Origin: Halovivax sp.
Lineage (GTDB): Archaea; Halobacteriota; Halobacteria; Halobacteriales; Natrialbaceae
DNA: 39,906 nucleotides
Assembly: GCA_007119345.1 (NCBI GenBank)
Contig: SKPV01000201.1
Span: 1-39,906, forward strand
Reading direction: 5' to 3'
Position 1 is the first letter of the stretch, and each line of letters opens with the position of its first letter. Below, piece after piece: positions 23,770 through 35,702 of the stretch. The notes beneath the pieces were generated by a model. The model ran no database searches. It was not told where the DNA came from and worked only from the letters and a program-made list of their open reading frames with translations. Both the position numbers and the translations under genes were made by a program.

Positions 23770-24441
23770 CTAGCCGCCCTCGCGATAGTACCGTTCGGCC
23801 CGTTCGAGCTCCGCCGTCGTGTTCACGTTCTCGAACGTCCGTTCGGTCGTGACCCGGCGGATCTCGGCGCCCCCGACGACGACGTAGTCGAGCTCGAACA
23901 GCGCCTCGACGATCTTCCGATCTCCGCGGTCCAGCGCCCGGCCGCAGGCGTCGGCCATCGAGTTCGCCCGGTAGACCGCCTGAGTCGTCTGGAACCACTC
24001 GTCGTCGAGCTGCGGGACGGCGGCCTCGCGGCCGGCCGCCCGCTCGCGCAGGCGGGCGACGAACCGCGGATCGACGAACGGCATGTCGCAGGCGACGACG
24101 AACGCGTACTCGCTCGGCGCGGCGCGGCACGCGTTCCGGATCCCCGTCATCGGACCCAGGTCGGGCTCCTCGTCCTCCGCGTACGTCACGCGAAGGGGGA
24201 AATCGACCAGCGCGTCCTGGATAGCCTCTCGTTGGGTCGATCGGCAGTTGACGACGAGCTCGTCGACGACCGGCTCGCCGTCGCTGGCCGCCGCCCCGCC
24301 TGGATCGACCGACGGGCCGGCGCCCGCGAGCCTGTCGGCGACGCGCCGGATCATCGGCGTCCCGTCGAGCGAGGCGACGGCCTTGTCCTCCTCGCCGAAA
24401 CGGGTCGAGCGGCCGCCCGCGACGATCGCGCCGGTGACCAT
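23770..24441 (-). CDS. mobA: Molybdenum cofactor guanylyltransferase
   Basis: The 223-residue cytoplasmic nucleotidyltransferase transfers GMP to Mo-molybdopterin to make MGD, the cofactor form used by DMSO-reductase-family enzymes such as the one encoded next door. Motifs are the N-terminal GTP loop GAIVAGGRSTRFGEEDKAVASLDG, DLGPMTGIRNACRAA and the metal-binding FVVACDMPFVDP. An insert of Gly/Ala/Asp residues follows the first helix. The ATG at 24441 is preferred: similarity starts there, and CCTTTTTCTT lies about 27 nt upstream. The frame is open far upstream but only as a shadow of the peptidase gene. It converges on the formate dehydrogenase operon with a 221-bp gap that holds only a short imperfect repeat (CTCGCGCGGAG, twice). 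Confidence 0.92.
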   Translation of the reverse strand: MVTGAIVAGGRSTRFGEEDKAVASLDGTPMIRRVADRLAGAGPSVDPGGAAASDGEPVVDELVVNCRSTQREAIQDALVDFPLRVTYAEDEEPDLGPMTGIRNACRAAPSEYAFVVACDMPFVDPRFVARLRERAAGREAAVPQLDDEWFQTTQAVYRANSMADACGRALDRGDRKIVEALFELDYVVVGGAEIRRVTTERTFENVNTTAELERAERYYREGG

Positions 24442-24476
24442 ACCGGTCCTACGGCGCCCGAAGAAAAAGGTGTGAC

Positions 24477-26285
24477 TCAGACGTGCTCGTCGAGGAAATC
24501 GGCGACCGCGGCGTTCGCCTCGATTCGGTTGTCCAGCTTGCTGAAGCCGTGACCCTCGTCCTCGAAGATCAGCTTCCGGACGGGGACGCCCCGCTCGCGG
24601 GCCTCCTCGACGATCTGCTCGGCCTCGCCGACCGGCACGCGCGGGTCGTTCGCTCCGTGAAGGACGAACAGCGGCGCCTCGATCTTCTCGACGTTGTTGA
24701 TCGGCGAGATCTCCTCCAGGAAGTCCCGATCCTCCGCCAGCGAGCCGTACTCGGCCTCGCGAAGCTTGCGGCGCCAGTCGCCGGTGTTCTCGAGGAAGGT
24801 GACGAAGTTGGCGATGCCGACGACGTCGACGCCCGCGGCCCAGAGGTCCGGGTACTCGGTGAGCGAGGCGAGCACCATGAAGCCGCCGTAGGAGCCGCCC
24901 TTGCAGGCGATCCGGTCGGGGTCGACGGCCGGGTGCTCGCGGAGCCACTCGACGCAGGCGGCGATATCCGCCACGGAGTCCATCCGCTTCTCGACGTCGT
25001 CGAGGCTCGCGTACTCGGTGCCGTAGCCCGAGGAGCCGCGGACGTTCGGTTCGAAGTAGGCGTAGCCGCGGTCGAGGTAGTACTGCTCGACCCCGGAGAA
25101 CGAGGGCCGGCGCTGGCTCTCCGGGCCGCCGTGGATGTCGACGATGACCGGGGTTCCCCCGTCCTCGGCGTCGTCGGGGACCGCGAAGAACCCCGGGATC
25201 TCGAGCCCGTCGAAGCTCTCGATCCGGACCAGCTCGGATTCGTCGAACGTCTCCCGCGGGATGCCCGCCGTCGGCGCTCGCGTCCAGCGTTCGGTCTCGC
25301 CGGTCTCGACGTCGACGACGTAGACGTTCGCGTTGTCGAGGTCGCCCGTCGCCGAGCAGGCGAAGCGCTCGGCGTCCGGGTCGAAGCTCACGCCGCCGGC
25401 GACGCCCGCCGGAAGGTCGGGTTCGGGGAAGGTCTCGAACGACGTCGGCTCGTCGGCGTCGAACTCGCCGACGGTGAGCGCCGTGTAGCCGTCGACGTTC
25501 CTGGAGTAGACGAACCGGCCCGTCTCGTCGTCGAGCGCGATCCCGTCGACGTTCCACCCGTTCCCGTCGACGACGGTCTCCAGTTCCCGGGTCTCCAGGT
25601 CGAGGTACGCCAGGTAGAGGGTGTCCGCGCCCTCGTCGGTGACGAGGTAGATCCCCTCGCCGTCGGGCGCCCAGCTCGCGCTCCGGTAGCGGACGTCCCC
25701 CTCGTGGGGCGTGAGATGCTCGAAGGCGTCCGTCTCGAGATCCAGCGTGTAGAGGTCCTGGTCGAAGCTGGCGTGGGACTCGACGACGAGCAGCCGCGAA
25801 TCGTCCGGGCTCCAGCCCGCGAGCGAGAGCCAGCCGTCGCCCTCGCGGACGAGCGTCGCCTCGTCGCCGGTCTCGTCTCTGCCCTGCACGTAGACGTCGA
25901 AGACCGCCTCCTCGCGTCGGTTCGAGGCGAACGCGAAGCGCTCGCCGTCGTGACTCCAGCCGCCCCAGCGGTGCTTGGCGTCCGGGCGGGCGGTCAGGTT
26001 CGTGATCCGTCCGTCGTCGTCGAGGCGGTAGAGCTGGGCGCGTTCGTTGCCGCCTTCGTCCATGCCGAAGATCAGATCGGGGCGTTCGGGCGACCAGGAG
26101 GCGAACGTCACCCGCTCCTCGAAGAAGGTCCGCTGTTCCGGCCAGCGGCCCGGCCCCGCGAGCGTCCAGACCTGGTCGACGCCCGTCGTGTCCATGCGGA
26201 ACGAGAGGCGATCGCCGTCCGGACCGAACGAGGCGCCGAGGGCGGATCGGATGTTGAGGTACCGCTCGATGTCGTAGGCGGCCAT
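24477..26285 (-). CDS. S9-family serine peptidase (prolyl oligopeptidase/acylaminoacyl peptidase type)
   Basis: The 602-residue cytoplasmic protein has no signal. The first roughly 350 residues form a beta-propeller with repeated blade motifs such as WSPDDSRLLVVE, WAPDGEGIYLVTDEG and WSHDGERFAFASN. The C-terminal alpha/beta hydrolase domain holds the triad Ser465 (CKGGSYGGFM), Asp547 (HGANDPRVP) and His579 (DEGHGFSK), with the oxyanion-side DIHGGPESQRRP segment before it. It would trim short peptides. The start at 26285 (MAAYDIERYLNIRSALG) is backed by GAAGAAATAC about 28 nt upstream, giving a leaderless message. It is divergent from the glycosyltransferase gene. The T-rich run behind its stop may act as its terminator. 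Confidence 0.94.
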   Translation of the reverse strand: MAAYDIERYLNIRSALGASFGPDGDRLSFRMDTTGVDQVWTLAGPGRWPEQRTFFEERVTFASWSPERPDLIFGMDEGGNERAQLYRLDDDGRITNLTARPDAKHRWGGWSHDGERFAFASNRREEAVFDVYVQGRDETGDEATLVREGDGWLSLAGWSPDDSRLLVVESHASFDQDLYTLDLETDAFEHLTPHEGDVRYRSASWAPDGEGIYLVTDEGADTLYLAYLDLETRELETVVDGNGWNVDGIALDDETGRFVYSRNVDGYTALTVGEFDADEPTSFETFPEPDLPAGVAGGVSFDPDAERFACSATGDLDNANVYVVDVETGETERWTRAPTAGIPRETFDESELVRIESFDGLEIPGFFAVPDDAEDGGTPVIVDIHGGPESQRRPSFSGVEQYYLDRGYAYFEPNVRGSSGYGTEYASLDDVEKRMDSVADIAACVEWLREHPAVDPDRIACKGGSYGGFMVLASLTEYPDLWAAGVDVVGIANFVTFLENTGDWRRKLREAEYGSLAEDRDFLEEISPINNVEKIEAPLFVLHGANDPRVPVGEAEQIVEEARERGVPVRKLIFEDEGHGFSKLDNRIEANAAVADFLDEHV

Positions 26286-26419
26286 GAGAGGGGCGTGGCC
26301 GGCGCGGTCCGTATTTCTTCGGGTTGCGGCGGTCCGAACCGGCGGTTTCCGACCGAAACGGCCGTCGACGACGCGTCGAACCGCGTGATTTTTCAGCCGG
26401 CGCTGCGTGCCGGTCGCTA
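26286..26419. promoter_or_regulatory. Divergent promoter region, peptidase and glycosyltransferase
   Basis: GAAGAAATAC (26320-26311, reverse strand) and GATTTTTC (26387-26394, forward strand) each lie 28-29 nt before the respective ATG. No other element was recognised. Confidence 0.5.
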
Positions 26420-27484
26420 ATGCGCGTCGTCTTCGTCTCCGTGGAAACGGTCCACCACCGAGAGACGGAGACGACCGCCCGCCTGCAAACCGTCGTCGAA
26501 CTGCTCCGAGACGCCGGCCACGACGTTCACGTCTGCTGCGCCCGATGGTGGGAGGACGGGCGCGACGCCCTCGAACGCGACGGCGTATCCTACCACGGCG
26601 TAACCGTCGAACCGGAGGCCGGCCGCTCGTTTCTCGTTCGCCTCCCGTTCGTCGTCCGGGCCCTCGGACCGGACGTGGTCCACGTCGCGGCGGAACCGCC
26701 CGCGCAGGTCCGCGCGGCCGGTCTCGCGACGCGACTCTCCCGGGCTCCGCTCGTCGTCGAGTGGTACGGCGCCGAGGGCGTCGACGGGCGGTGGGCGACG
26801 CGACGGGCCGCCGCCCGCGCCGACCGGATCCTCGCGCCGTCCCGGCTGGTCCGGACCTGGGTCCGCGAGCTGGGCGTCGACGGCGATCGCGTCGGCGTCG
26901 TCCCGAACCCGATCGACGTCGACGCCATCCGCGGGACGGAGCCGACCGGCGACGCCGACGTCGTCTACGCCCGCCGGCTCGACGAGGGCGCGAACCTCGA
27001 GAGCCTGCTGCTCGCCCTGGCCGAGGTCCGCACCCGGGACTGGACGGCCACCGTGATCGGCGACGGACCGCGCCGCGGCGAGTACGAGGCGCTGGCGAGC
27101 GACCTCCGCATCGCCGACCGAATCGACTTCGTCGGGGCGGCGAGCCGCGAGGAGAAGATCGCCATCTACCGCGGCGGCCACGTCTTCGCCCAGACGGCGG
27201 AGTTCTGCGTCTTCCCGACAGAGCTGGCCTGGGCGCTGGCCGCCGGCTGCGTCGGCGTCGTCGAGTACCACGCCGACTCGAGCGGCCACGAGCTGATCGA
27301 GGGCCGCGAGCGGGGCTTCCGGACGACCAGCGAGACCGAACTCGCCGAGGCCATCGCCCGCGCCGGGCGCATGGACCGACGCGACCTCGACGAGACGTTC
27401 GCGGACTTCGACCGCGGCGCCGTCCGCGAGCGGTACCTGGAGACCTACCGGGAGCTCCGGGAGTCGAGCGGACTGTTCTCGTGA
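26420..27484 (+). CDS. Family 4 glycosyltransferase (GT-B fold)
   Basis: The 354-residue protein has no membrane segments. The N-terminal Rossmann domain is typical of GT4 (VFVSVETVHHRETETTARLQ, then LLRDAGHDVHVCCARWW), with FVVRALGPDVVHVAAEPPAQ and the junction IDVDAIRG. The C-terminal nucleotide-sugar domain has VIGDGPRRGEYEALASD, IDFVGAASREEKIAIYRGG and the EFCVFPTELAWALAAGCVGVVEY segment, which corresponds to the E-x7-E region. The donor and acceptor are unknown; a role in surface glycan or glycolipid synthesis is likely. The ATG at 26420 is where the family begins and has a TATA-like element 29 nt before it; an upstream in-frame start at 26324 would overlap the promoter. Confidence 0.9.
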   Translation: MRVVFVSVETVHHRETETTARLQTVVELLRDAGHDVHVCCARWWEDGRDALERDGVSYHGVTVEPEAGRSFLVRLPFVVRALGPDVVHVAAEPPAQVRAAGLATRLSRAPLVVEWYGAEGVDGRWATRRAAARADRILAPSRLVRTWVRELGVDGDRVGVVPNPIDVDAIRGTEPTGDADVVYARRLDEGANLESLLLALAEVRTRDWTATVIGDGPRRGEYEALASDLRIADRIDFVGAASREEKIAIYRGGHVFAQTAEFCVFPTELAWALAAGCVGVVEYHADSSGHELIEGRERGFRTTSETELAEAIARAGRMDRRDLDETFADFDRGAVRERYLETYRELRESSGLFS

Positions 27485-27617
27485 GTGCGTGCGTCGTCGA
27501 CGGCGTCATCCGGGCGCGGAATCGCCGTCTCGGCGGTCAGCGCGGCGCCGGCGTGAACCGCAGGCACCCGCGCCGTCGGCGCGCGACGCCGCCGTCGTCC
27601 GACGACGCGGGAGGCCG

Positions 27618-28295
27618 TCACGGCGCCCGCGCCAGGACGTACAGCCACTCGCCGCCGCCGACCGCGTCGTCGATCACCCGCTCGTCCTCGACCGCGAAGC
27701 CCGCCGCCGCGAGGAGCTCGCGGGTGCGCTCGGCGCCGTGGAAGCTCCAGCGCATCTCCGCGCCGGCGCCGAGCCAGTCCTCGTTTCGACCCGCCCAGGG
27801 GCCGACCCCGGACGTCGTCAGCAGGAGGCCCCCGGGCGAGAGCACCCGTCGAAACTCCCGGAAGACGGCCTCGTGACGGTCGCGAGGAACGTGGATGATC
27901 GCGTGCAGCGAGCAGACGGCGTCGAACGCGTCGTCGGCGTAGGGAAGCCGGACGAGATCGCCTTGGACGAACGCGCCGGCGGGGACGTTCTCGCGAGCCA
28001 GCGCGCACTGGGCCCGCGCCACGTCGAGGCCGCAGACCGCGCCGACGCGCTCGACGAGTCTCGCCGCGACGGCCCGACCGTCGCCGCAGCCGGCGTCGAG
28101 CACCCGCGAACCGGAATCGAGGTCGGCGGCGAGGGTTTCGAGCACCGCACCCTCCTCGGGACCGAGGTCGCGTTCGACGGCGTAGGCCTCGGCGATCGCT
28201 TCGTAGCCCTCGCGAACGACCCGTCGCTGGTCGACCCCGTCGGCGTCGTCCGGCTCCGAAACGGAGCCGTCCGCGTTCTCACCGACGTCGGTCAT
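27618..28295 (-). CDS. Class I SAM-dependent methyltransferase downstream of folCP
   Basis: The 225-residue protein has motif I SRVLDAGCGDGRAVAARLVE, followed by CGLDVARAQCALARENVP, GDLVRLPYADDAFDAVCSLH, and a VLSPGGLLLTTSGVG strand. It is a typical Methyltransf_11 fold; the substrate is not identifiable. Its ATG overlaps the stop of folCP in an ATGA arrangement (28292-28295), so it is translationally coupled to the folate gene and may act in pterin or folate-related metabolism (inference only). The N-terminal 25 residues are acidic and disordered. Confidence 0.9.
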   Translation of the reverse strand: MTDVGENADGSVSEPDDADGVDQRRVVREGYEAIAEAYAVERDLGPEEGAVLETLAADLDSGSRVLDAGCGDGRAVAARLVERVGAVCGLDVARAQCALARENVPAGAFVQGDLVRLPYADDAFDAVCSLHAIIHVPRDRHEAVFREFRRVLSPGGLLLTTSGVGPWAGRNEDWLGAGAEMRWSFHGAERTRELLAAAGFAVEDERVIDDAVGGGEWLYVLARAP

Positions 28296-30790
28296 CGGTC
28301 GTCCTCCCGGGCCCCAACTCCCGCCGGATCCCGCGCCGCCAGCGCCGTCTTCACCGCCGCGACGTTCTCCGGGACGTCGTGTACCCGCACGAGGTCGGCG
28401 CCCCGGTCCGCGGCGATCGCCGACGCGGCGACCGTCGCGTCCCGGCGCTCGCCCGGCCCCTGCCCCACGAACCCGAACATCGACTTGTGGGAGTGGCCGA
28501 CGAGGATCGGACAGCCGAGCGCGCGAAGCTCGTCCAGCCGTCCGAGCACCTCGAAGCTCTCGCGGGCGGACTTCCCGAAGCCGAGCCCGGGGTCGACGAC
28601 GATCTGCTCGCGGTCCAGCCCCGCCTTCTCCGCGAGGAGGACGGTCTCGCCCAGCTCGGCGATCACGTCGTCGACGACGTCGTCGTACTCGACGTCGCGG
28701 TCGGGATCGACCGGCGTCTCGAGGCTGTGCATCACGATCAGCGGGACGTCGTGCTCGGCGGCAACGAACCGCATCTCGGGATCCTCCAGGCCGGAGACGT
28801 CGTTCAGGACGTCCGCGCCCGCCTCGAGGGCGGCCTCGGCGACGGCGGCCTTTCGGGTGTCGACGGAGACGAGGACGTCGCCGTCGGCCACCGGATCGAG
28901 GTCGGCGATCCGTTCGATCGCGGGGACGACGCGGTCGATCTCCGCCCCGACGGGGACCGGCTCCGCCCCCGGCCGGGTGGACTCCCCGCCGACGTCGACG
29001 ACGTCCGCGCCCGCCTCGACCATCGCCTCCGCGCGGGCGACGGCGTCGTCGGGGGCGTCGTACTCGCCGCCGTCGTGGAAGCTGTCCGGCGTGACGTTGC
29101 AGATCCCCATCACCGCCGTGCGCTCCTGCCAGGGGTAGCGGGGTTCGGGCGGGTCGATCCGGATCCCCAGCGTCTCCCGAAGTTCGCGGCCGACCTCGGC
29201 CAGGCCGTACGGCTGCGCCTCGAGCTTCTCGAGCAGCCGCTTGAACTGCGCGAGCGTCCCCGTACAGACCGCCTCGACGAGCTGTTCCTCCCGCTGGAGC
29301 CCCGAGAGGGCGCACTCGCCGCCGACGGAGAGCAGCTCCTGTTTGAGGTAGGCCGCCTGGCGCGCCTGGAGCCTGAGACGGACGACGCGGTGGACGGCCT
29401 TCCCGCGCATCCGCCAGACGCCTTTTCCCGTCACGCCCGCCCGCTCCAGGGTCTCGCGGGCGTCGTCGAGGTCGCGAACCCGCGTCGGCGCCGCCGAGAC
29501 GGTGTACCGGGTGCGGGCCTCGGCGATCGCGTACAGCGAACCCGCAACCACCACGCAGTCGTCGGGTCCGGCCGCCTCGAGGGCGCTCGCCAGCGCATCC
29601 TGGACCGCGGAGACGGTGCGCACCTCCTCGACGCCCGCGTTCTCGAACACCCTGGCGAGCACCGCCGGCTCGACGGAACGGGGATTCGTCGGGCGACAAG
29701 CGACCGCGGCGTCGGGCGTCGGCAGCGCCGCGGCCATCGCCCGGTGGTCCTTGTCGTGCATCGCCCCGAACACGAGGTGGAGGTCGTCGTACTCGAACGT
29801 CGACAGGGTCTCCGCGAGCCGCTCGCAGGCGTCCGGGTTGTGGGCGCCGTCGAGCACCACCAGCGGCTCGGTCCCCATCACCTCGAACCGGCCCGGCCAG
29901 TGGGCGTTGCGCAGCCCGCGGGCGAGCGCGTCGTCCGAGACGTCGGCGACCTGGCGGGCGAGCGTCGCGGCGATCCCCGCGTTCTCGGCCTGGTGGGCGC
30001 CGATCGCCGCCACCCGCGTCTCGACGGACCCGTCGGCGGTCGCGATCGTCACCCGCGATTCCGCGTGGTTCGCCCGGCCGCCGTATTCGACGCGGACGTC
30101 CGGGCCGCCGTCGGATTCCGGGCCGGATTCGCTCCCGTCGCCCCGCCCCACCGTCACCACCTCGTCGGCGACCTCGCGGACCGCGGCGAGGGCGTTCCCC
30201 GCGGCGGCTGTCACCAGCGGGTGGTCGCCCGCCACGTGGGCCTTGTCGCGGGCGATTTCCTCGATCGTGTCCCCGAGGAGACCGGTGTGCTCGAGGGTGA
30301 CGCTCGTCACCGCGCTCGCGACGGGGTCGACGACGCTGGTCGCGTCGAGCTTACCGCCGATCCCGACCTCCAGGACCGCGACGTCGACGTCCTCACGGGC
30401 GAAGTGCCAGAGCGCCATCGCCGTCGACATCTCGAAGAACGTCGGCGACTCGCCGGCGGCTCCGCGCTCGGTGAGGTAGTCGTCGCACGCCTCGACGAAG
30501 CGCGCCACCGCCGCTTTCGGGATCATCCGCCCGTCGACCCGGACCCGCTCGCGCATGTCCTCCAGGTGCGGCGAGGTGTACAGTCCGACCGAGAGGCCCG
30601 CCTCCCGGAGGATCGACTCCAGCATCCGCGCCGTCGACCCCTTCCCGTTCGACCCCGCGATCTGGACGGTCTCGACCGCCTCGTGGGGGTCGCCGAGGTG
30701 GGCGAGGACGTCAGCGGTCGACTCCGTCCCGGGCCGGATCCCGAACCGGCCGAGATCGTAGAGCCGGTTCGCCGCCTCGTAGTACTCCAT
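28292..30790 (-). CDS. folCP: Bifunctional folylpolyglutamate/dihydrofolate synthase - dihydropteroate synthase
   Basis: The 832-residue fusion has FolC and FolP domains. FolC (about 1-430) has the P-loop QIAGSNGKGSTARML (43-57), YTSPHLEDMRERV, VAVLEVGIGGKLDATSVV and VLDGAHNPDACERLAETL. A middle region of about 120 residues (435-556; VWRMRGKAVHRVVRLRLQ) joins it to FolP. FolP (557-832) has MGICNVTPDSFHDGGEYD, VDVGGESTRPGAEPV, LVSVDTRKAAVAEAAL, VLNDVSGLEDPEM, VDPGLGFGKSARES and ILVGHSHKSMFGF. It joins pABA to the pterin and adds glutamate in the cytoplasm. Fusion in this order is characteristic of haloarchaea. The methyltransferase gene overlaps its stop by 4 nt. A 246-bp gene-free interval precedes it, with no strong TATA element. 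Confidence 0.95.
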   Translation of the reverse strand: MEYYEAANRLYDLGRFGIRPGTESTADVLAHLGDPHEAVETVQIAGSNGKGSTARMLESILREAGLSVGLYTSPHLEDMRERVRVDGRMIPKAAVARFVEACDDYLTERGAAGESPTFFEMSTAMALWHFAREDVDVAVLEVGIGGKLDATSVVDPVASAVTSVTLEHTGLLGDTIEEIARDKAHVAGDHPLVTAAAGNALAAVREVADEVVTVGRGDGSESGPESDGGPDVRVEYGGRANHAESRVTIATADGSVETRVAAIGAHQAENAGIAATLARQVADVSDDALARGLRNAHWPGRFEVMGTEPLVVLDGAHNPDACERLAETLSTFEYDDLHLVFGAMHDKDHRAMAAALPTPDAAVACRPTNPRSVEPAVLARVFENAGVEEVRTVSAVQDALASALEAAGPDDCVVVAGSLYAIAEARTRYTVSAAPTRVRDLDDARETLERAGVTGKGVWRMRGKAVHRVVRLRLQARQAAYLKQELLSVGGECALSGLQREEQLVEAVCTGTLAQFKRLLEKLEAQPYGLAEVGRELRETLGIRIDPPEPRYPWQERTAVMGICNVTPDSFHDGGEYDAPDDAVARAEAMVEAGADVVDVGGESTRPGAEPVPVGAEIDRVVPAIERIADLDPVADGDVLVSVDTRKAAVAEAALEAGADVLNDVSGLEDPEMRFVAAEHDVPLIVMHSLETPVDPDRDVEYDDVVDDVIAELGETVLLAEKAGLDREQIVVDPGLGFGKSARESFEVLGRLDELRALGCPILVGHSHKSMFGFVGQGPGERRDATVAASAIAADRGADLVRVHDVPENVAAVKTALAARDPAGVGAREDDR

Positions 30791-31036
30791 GTGCGGGCCA
30801 CAGCGTCCGCTCGCTTCAGGCTGTCGGAGTCGGGGCGCGGGTGACGGACGGCCTCCGGCGTGGCGTCACCCGGGCGTGTCGACGGCGTCCGCGAGGTCGA
30901 CGCCCGAACGTGAGCCACCCACCTCGGGGGCAGGAACCGGAGCGCCAGCGACGCCCGGCCGTGCTCGCTAGCGTGTTGGTTTCGCCACCATCCGGAGAGA
31001 GTTTATCCCGGTGTTTCGAACGTTGGAAAATCCCGC

Positions 31037-31455
31037 ATGCCCCCTCACCGTCTCGACCGGCGATCCGTTCTCGCGTCCGGGAGGGCCACCGTCGCCTCGA
31101 TCGCGGGTTGCACCACCGGATCGGACGATACCTCGACCGTCGACACGTCCCTGACGCTGCTCAACCGAGGGGACGACGAAGTAGAGATCGTCGTCTCCGC
31201 GTGCAACGAGACCGTCGACGAGGAACTGCTCGACGAGACCGCGACCGTGCAGGGGGCGATCGGTACCGGGAGCGGTTCACGGTCGAACTGGACGAACCCG
31301 GCGGCACGGCCAGGGTCAGCGCCGCCCCGGAGAACCCCGAGACGGGCGACGGCGCGAGCGACGAAGCGACGTTCGGATCCGGAACCGGAACGCTCGGGTT
31401 CAGCGGGCGGATCCACGAAGAGGGAAGACCAATTCTGGGAATCACGCAGGAATAA
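31037..31455 (+). pseudogene. Small Tat-type lipoprotein gene with a one-base frameshift in a G tract
   Basis: The ATG at 31037 begins a signal with DRRSVLASG and a lipobox SIAGC, then a short acidic mature part (SLTLLNRGDDEVEIVVSACN). At 31252-31256 there is a run of five G. Downstream, the coherent frame (DRYRERFTVELDEPGGTARV to the TAA at 31453) is shifted by one base, and a sixth G would join the two as QGGDRYRERF. The repaired product would be about 139 residues with a beta-rich domain. The promoter GTTTATCC at 31001-31008 lies about 30 nt ahead. The family is not recognised. A homopolymer error in the assembly is as likely as a true mutation. Confidence 0.7.
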
Positions 31456-31602
31456 CGGCGTTCAACGACGGGACGTGCGCCGTGCTCTCCCCGCCGGCTC
31501 GAATCGCGGGCAGCGGTTTCGAACGTCCCGTGCCGTTCGATTCGAATCCGTCGGATTACTCCTCACGCCGGGAGCGTTTCGAGAACGCGACCCGACCCCG
31601 GC

Positions 31603-31845
31603 TCACGCTCCCGACAGTCCGCTGGGCGGCCGGATGAACAACCCGTCTACGAGCGCGAGCAGGCCGACGAGGCTCGCGCCGACCAGCGCCGTCCGGAGGG
31701 GGATGCCGAGGGCCTCCGCGGCCGCGACGCCGACGGCGAACGCGAGCGGGATCACCGCGAGCAGCAGATCGTACCGACCGATGGATGCGAAGACGCGACC
31801 GAATCCGTGTCGACCGAGGATATCGTTGATGTCTCTGTCCATCAT
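31603..31845 (-). CDS. Small two-helix membrane protein (80 aa)
   Basis: The protein starts MMDRDINDILGRHGFGRVFA, then has two hydrophobic segments, LLLAVIPLAFAVGVAAAEAL and ALVGASLVGLLALVDGLFI, and a short tail. It is probably an integral membrane hairpin. Function is unknown; similar short proteins are common in haloarchaea. Unlike most genes here it has a good Shine-Dalgarno sequence, which supports the ATG at 31845 (a second ATG follows immediately). Confidence 0.75.
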   Translation of the reverse strand: MMDRDINDILGRHGFGRVFASIGRYDLLLAVIPLAFAVGVAAAEALGIPLRTALVGASLVGLLALVDGLFIRPPSGLSGA

Positions 31846-31850
31846 TCGTC

Positions 31851-31858
31851 ATCACCTC
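31851..31858 (-). promoter_or_regulatory. Ribosome binding site of the 80-aa membrane protein
   Basis: Read on the reverse strand, GAGGTGAT ends 5 nt before the ATG at 31845. It stands out because most genes here appear leaderless. A T-rich GTTTTTGT at 31890-31883 could be the matching TATA element, giving a leader of about 15-20 nt. Confidence 0.65.
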
Positions 31859-32127
31859 ATCGGCGTGTTAGATCGCCTGCCACAAAAACCTAGCGGACGA
31901 CGGACACAGGTTCACCCCGAGACCATATCGTGCCCTCTCGACCGTCCTCGTCGATTTCGATGGTTGCAGGGAACGTGGAGCGAACCCGCGTGCAGTGACC
32001 AGAACGAATCGGGAAACGATACGTCGAAGCTACGCGAATATAGACCGCTGTCCGGGTGCTGATACTTCAGTTCCCCCCGCGTCCAGCCGCCGGCTCCTCG
32101 CGCCGCGACGGTTCGTCCGGACCGACC

Positions 32128-35355
<3,228 letters not shown>

Positions 35356-35447
35356 CTGTTGTCAGTCCCGAGTTCGCACATCGTAATAAGCCCCACGATA
35401 CGCTACGATTCCCGTAGCGATTTTTCGAATTTCGTACGCGGCCGACG

Positions 35448-35657
35448 GTGTCCGGCCGTTCCGACGGCATCCGCCCGGCGTCGCAGCTGAAAGCGGACGC
35501 GTCGACGCCCCCGGTCGTCCTGCACGCCGCGAACGGCGAGGTCCGGCTCGCATCGTCGGCGATGATCGCCGACGGCGCCGACGCTCACGGCCGGTCGCTC
35601 GCGATCGACGAGAGCGAGGCGGGCGGCGCTCGCTTCGAGATCGCGTTCGACGACTGA
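35448..35657 (+). pseudogene. Remnant of a sensor histidine kinase C-terminus
   Basis: A 69-codon open frame begins at a GTG and ends IADGADAHGRSLAIDESEAG followed by GARFEIAFDD. This closely resembles the last 30 residues of haloarchaeal histidine kinase ATPase domains (the AHGWSxxVxESxxGGARFEI ending). Nothing upstream in any frame supplies the N, D or G boxes or a phosphoacceptor histidine, and the first 35 residues are unlike a kinase. It is most likely the 3' scar of a deleted kinase gene. Confidence 0.5.
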
Positions 35658-35702
35658 CGAGCGGACCTCGGGTGACGGTCCGCGTCGGGCGCCCGGCGGG
35701 CC

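Noticed and set aside
27618..29699. A 693-codon reverse frame spanning the methyltransferase and half of folCP
   Set aside because: Only its last 225 codons are the real methyltransferase; the upstream part is an out-of-frame reading of folCP and is Arg/Gly/Pro-rich.
30791..31036. A forward coding frame upstream of the lipoprotein (from about 30841)
   Set aside because: The frame is open only because it later joins the shifted second half of the lipoprotein; the upstream part is Arg/Pro-rich and lacks any motif.
31846..32127. A gene in the interval between the small membrane protein and carB
   Set aside because: Only very short frames exist; the AT-richer parts are explained by the promoter of the small membrane protein, and nothing else is supportable.
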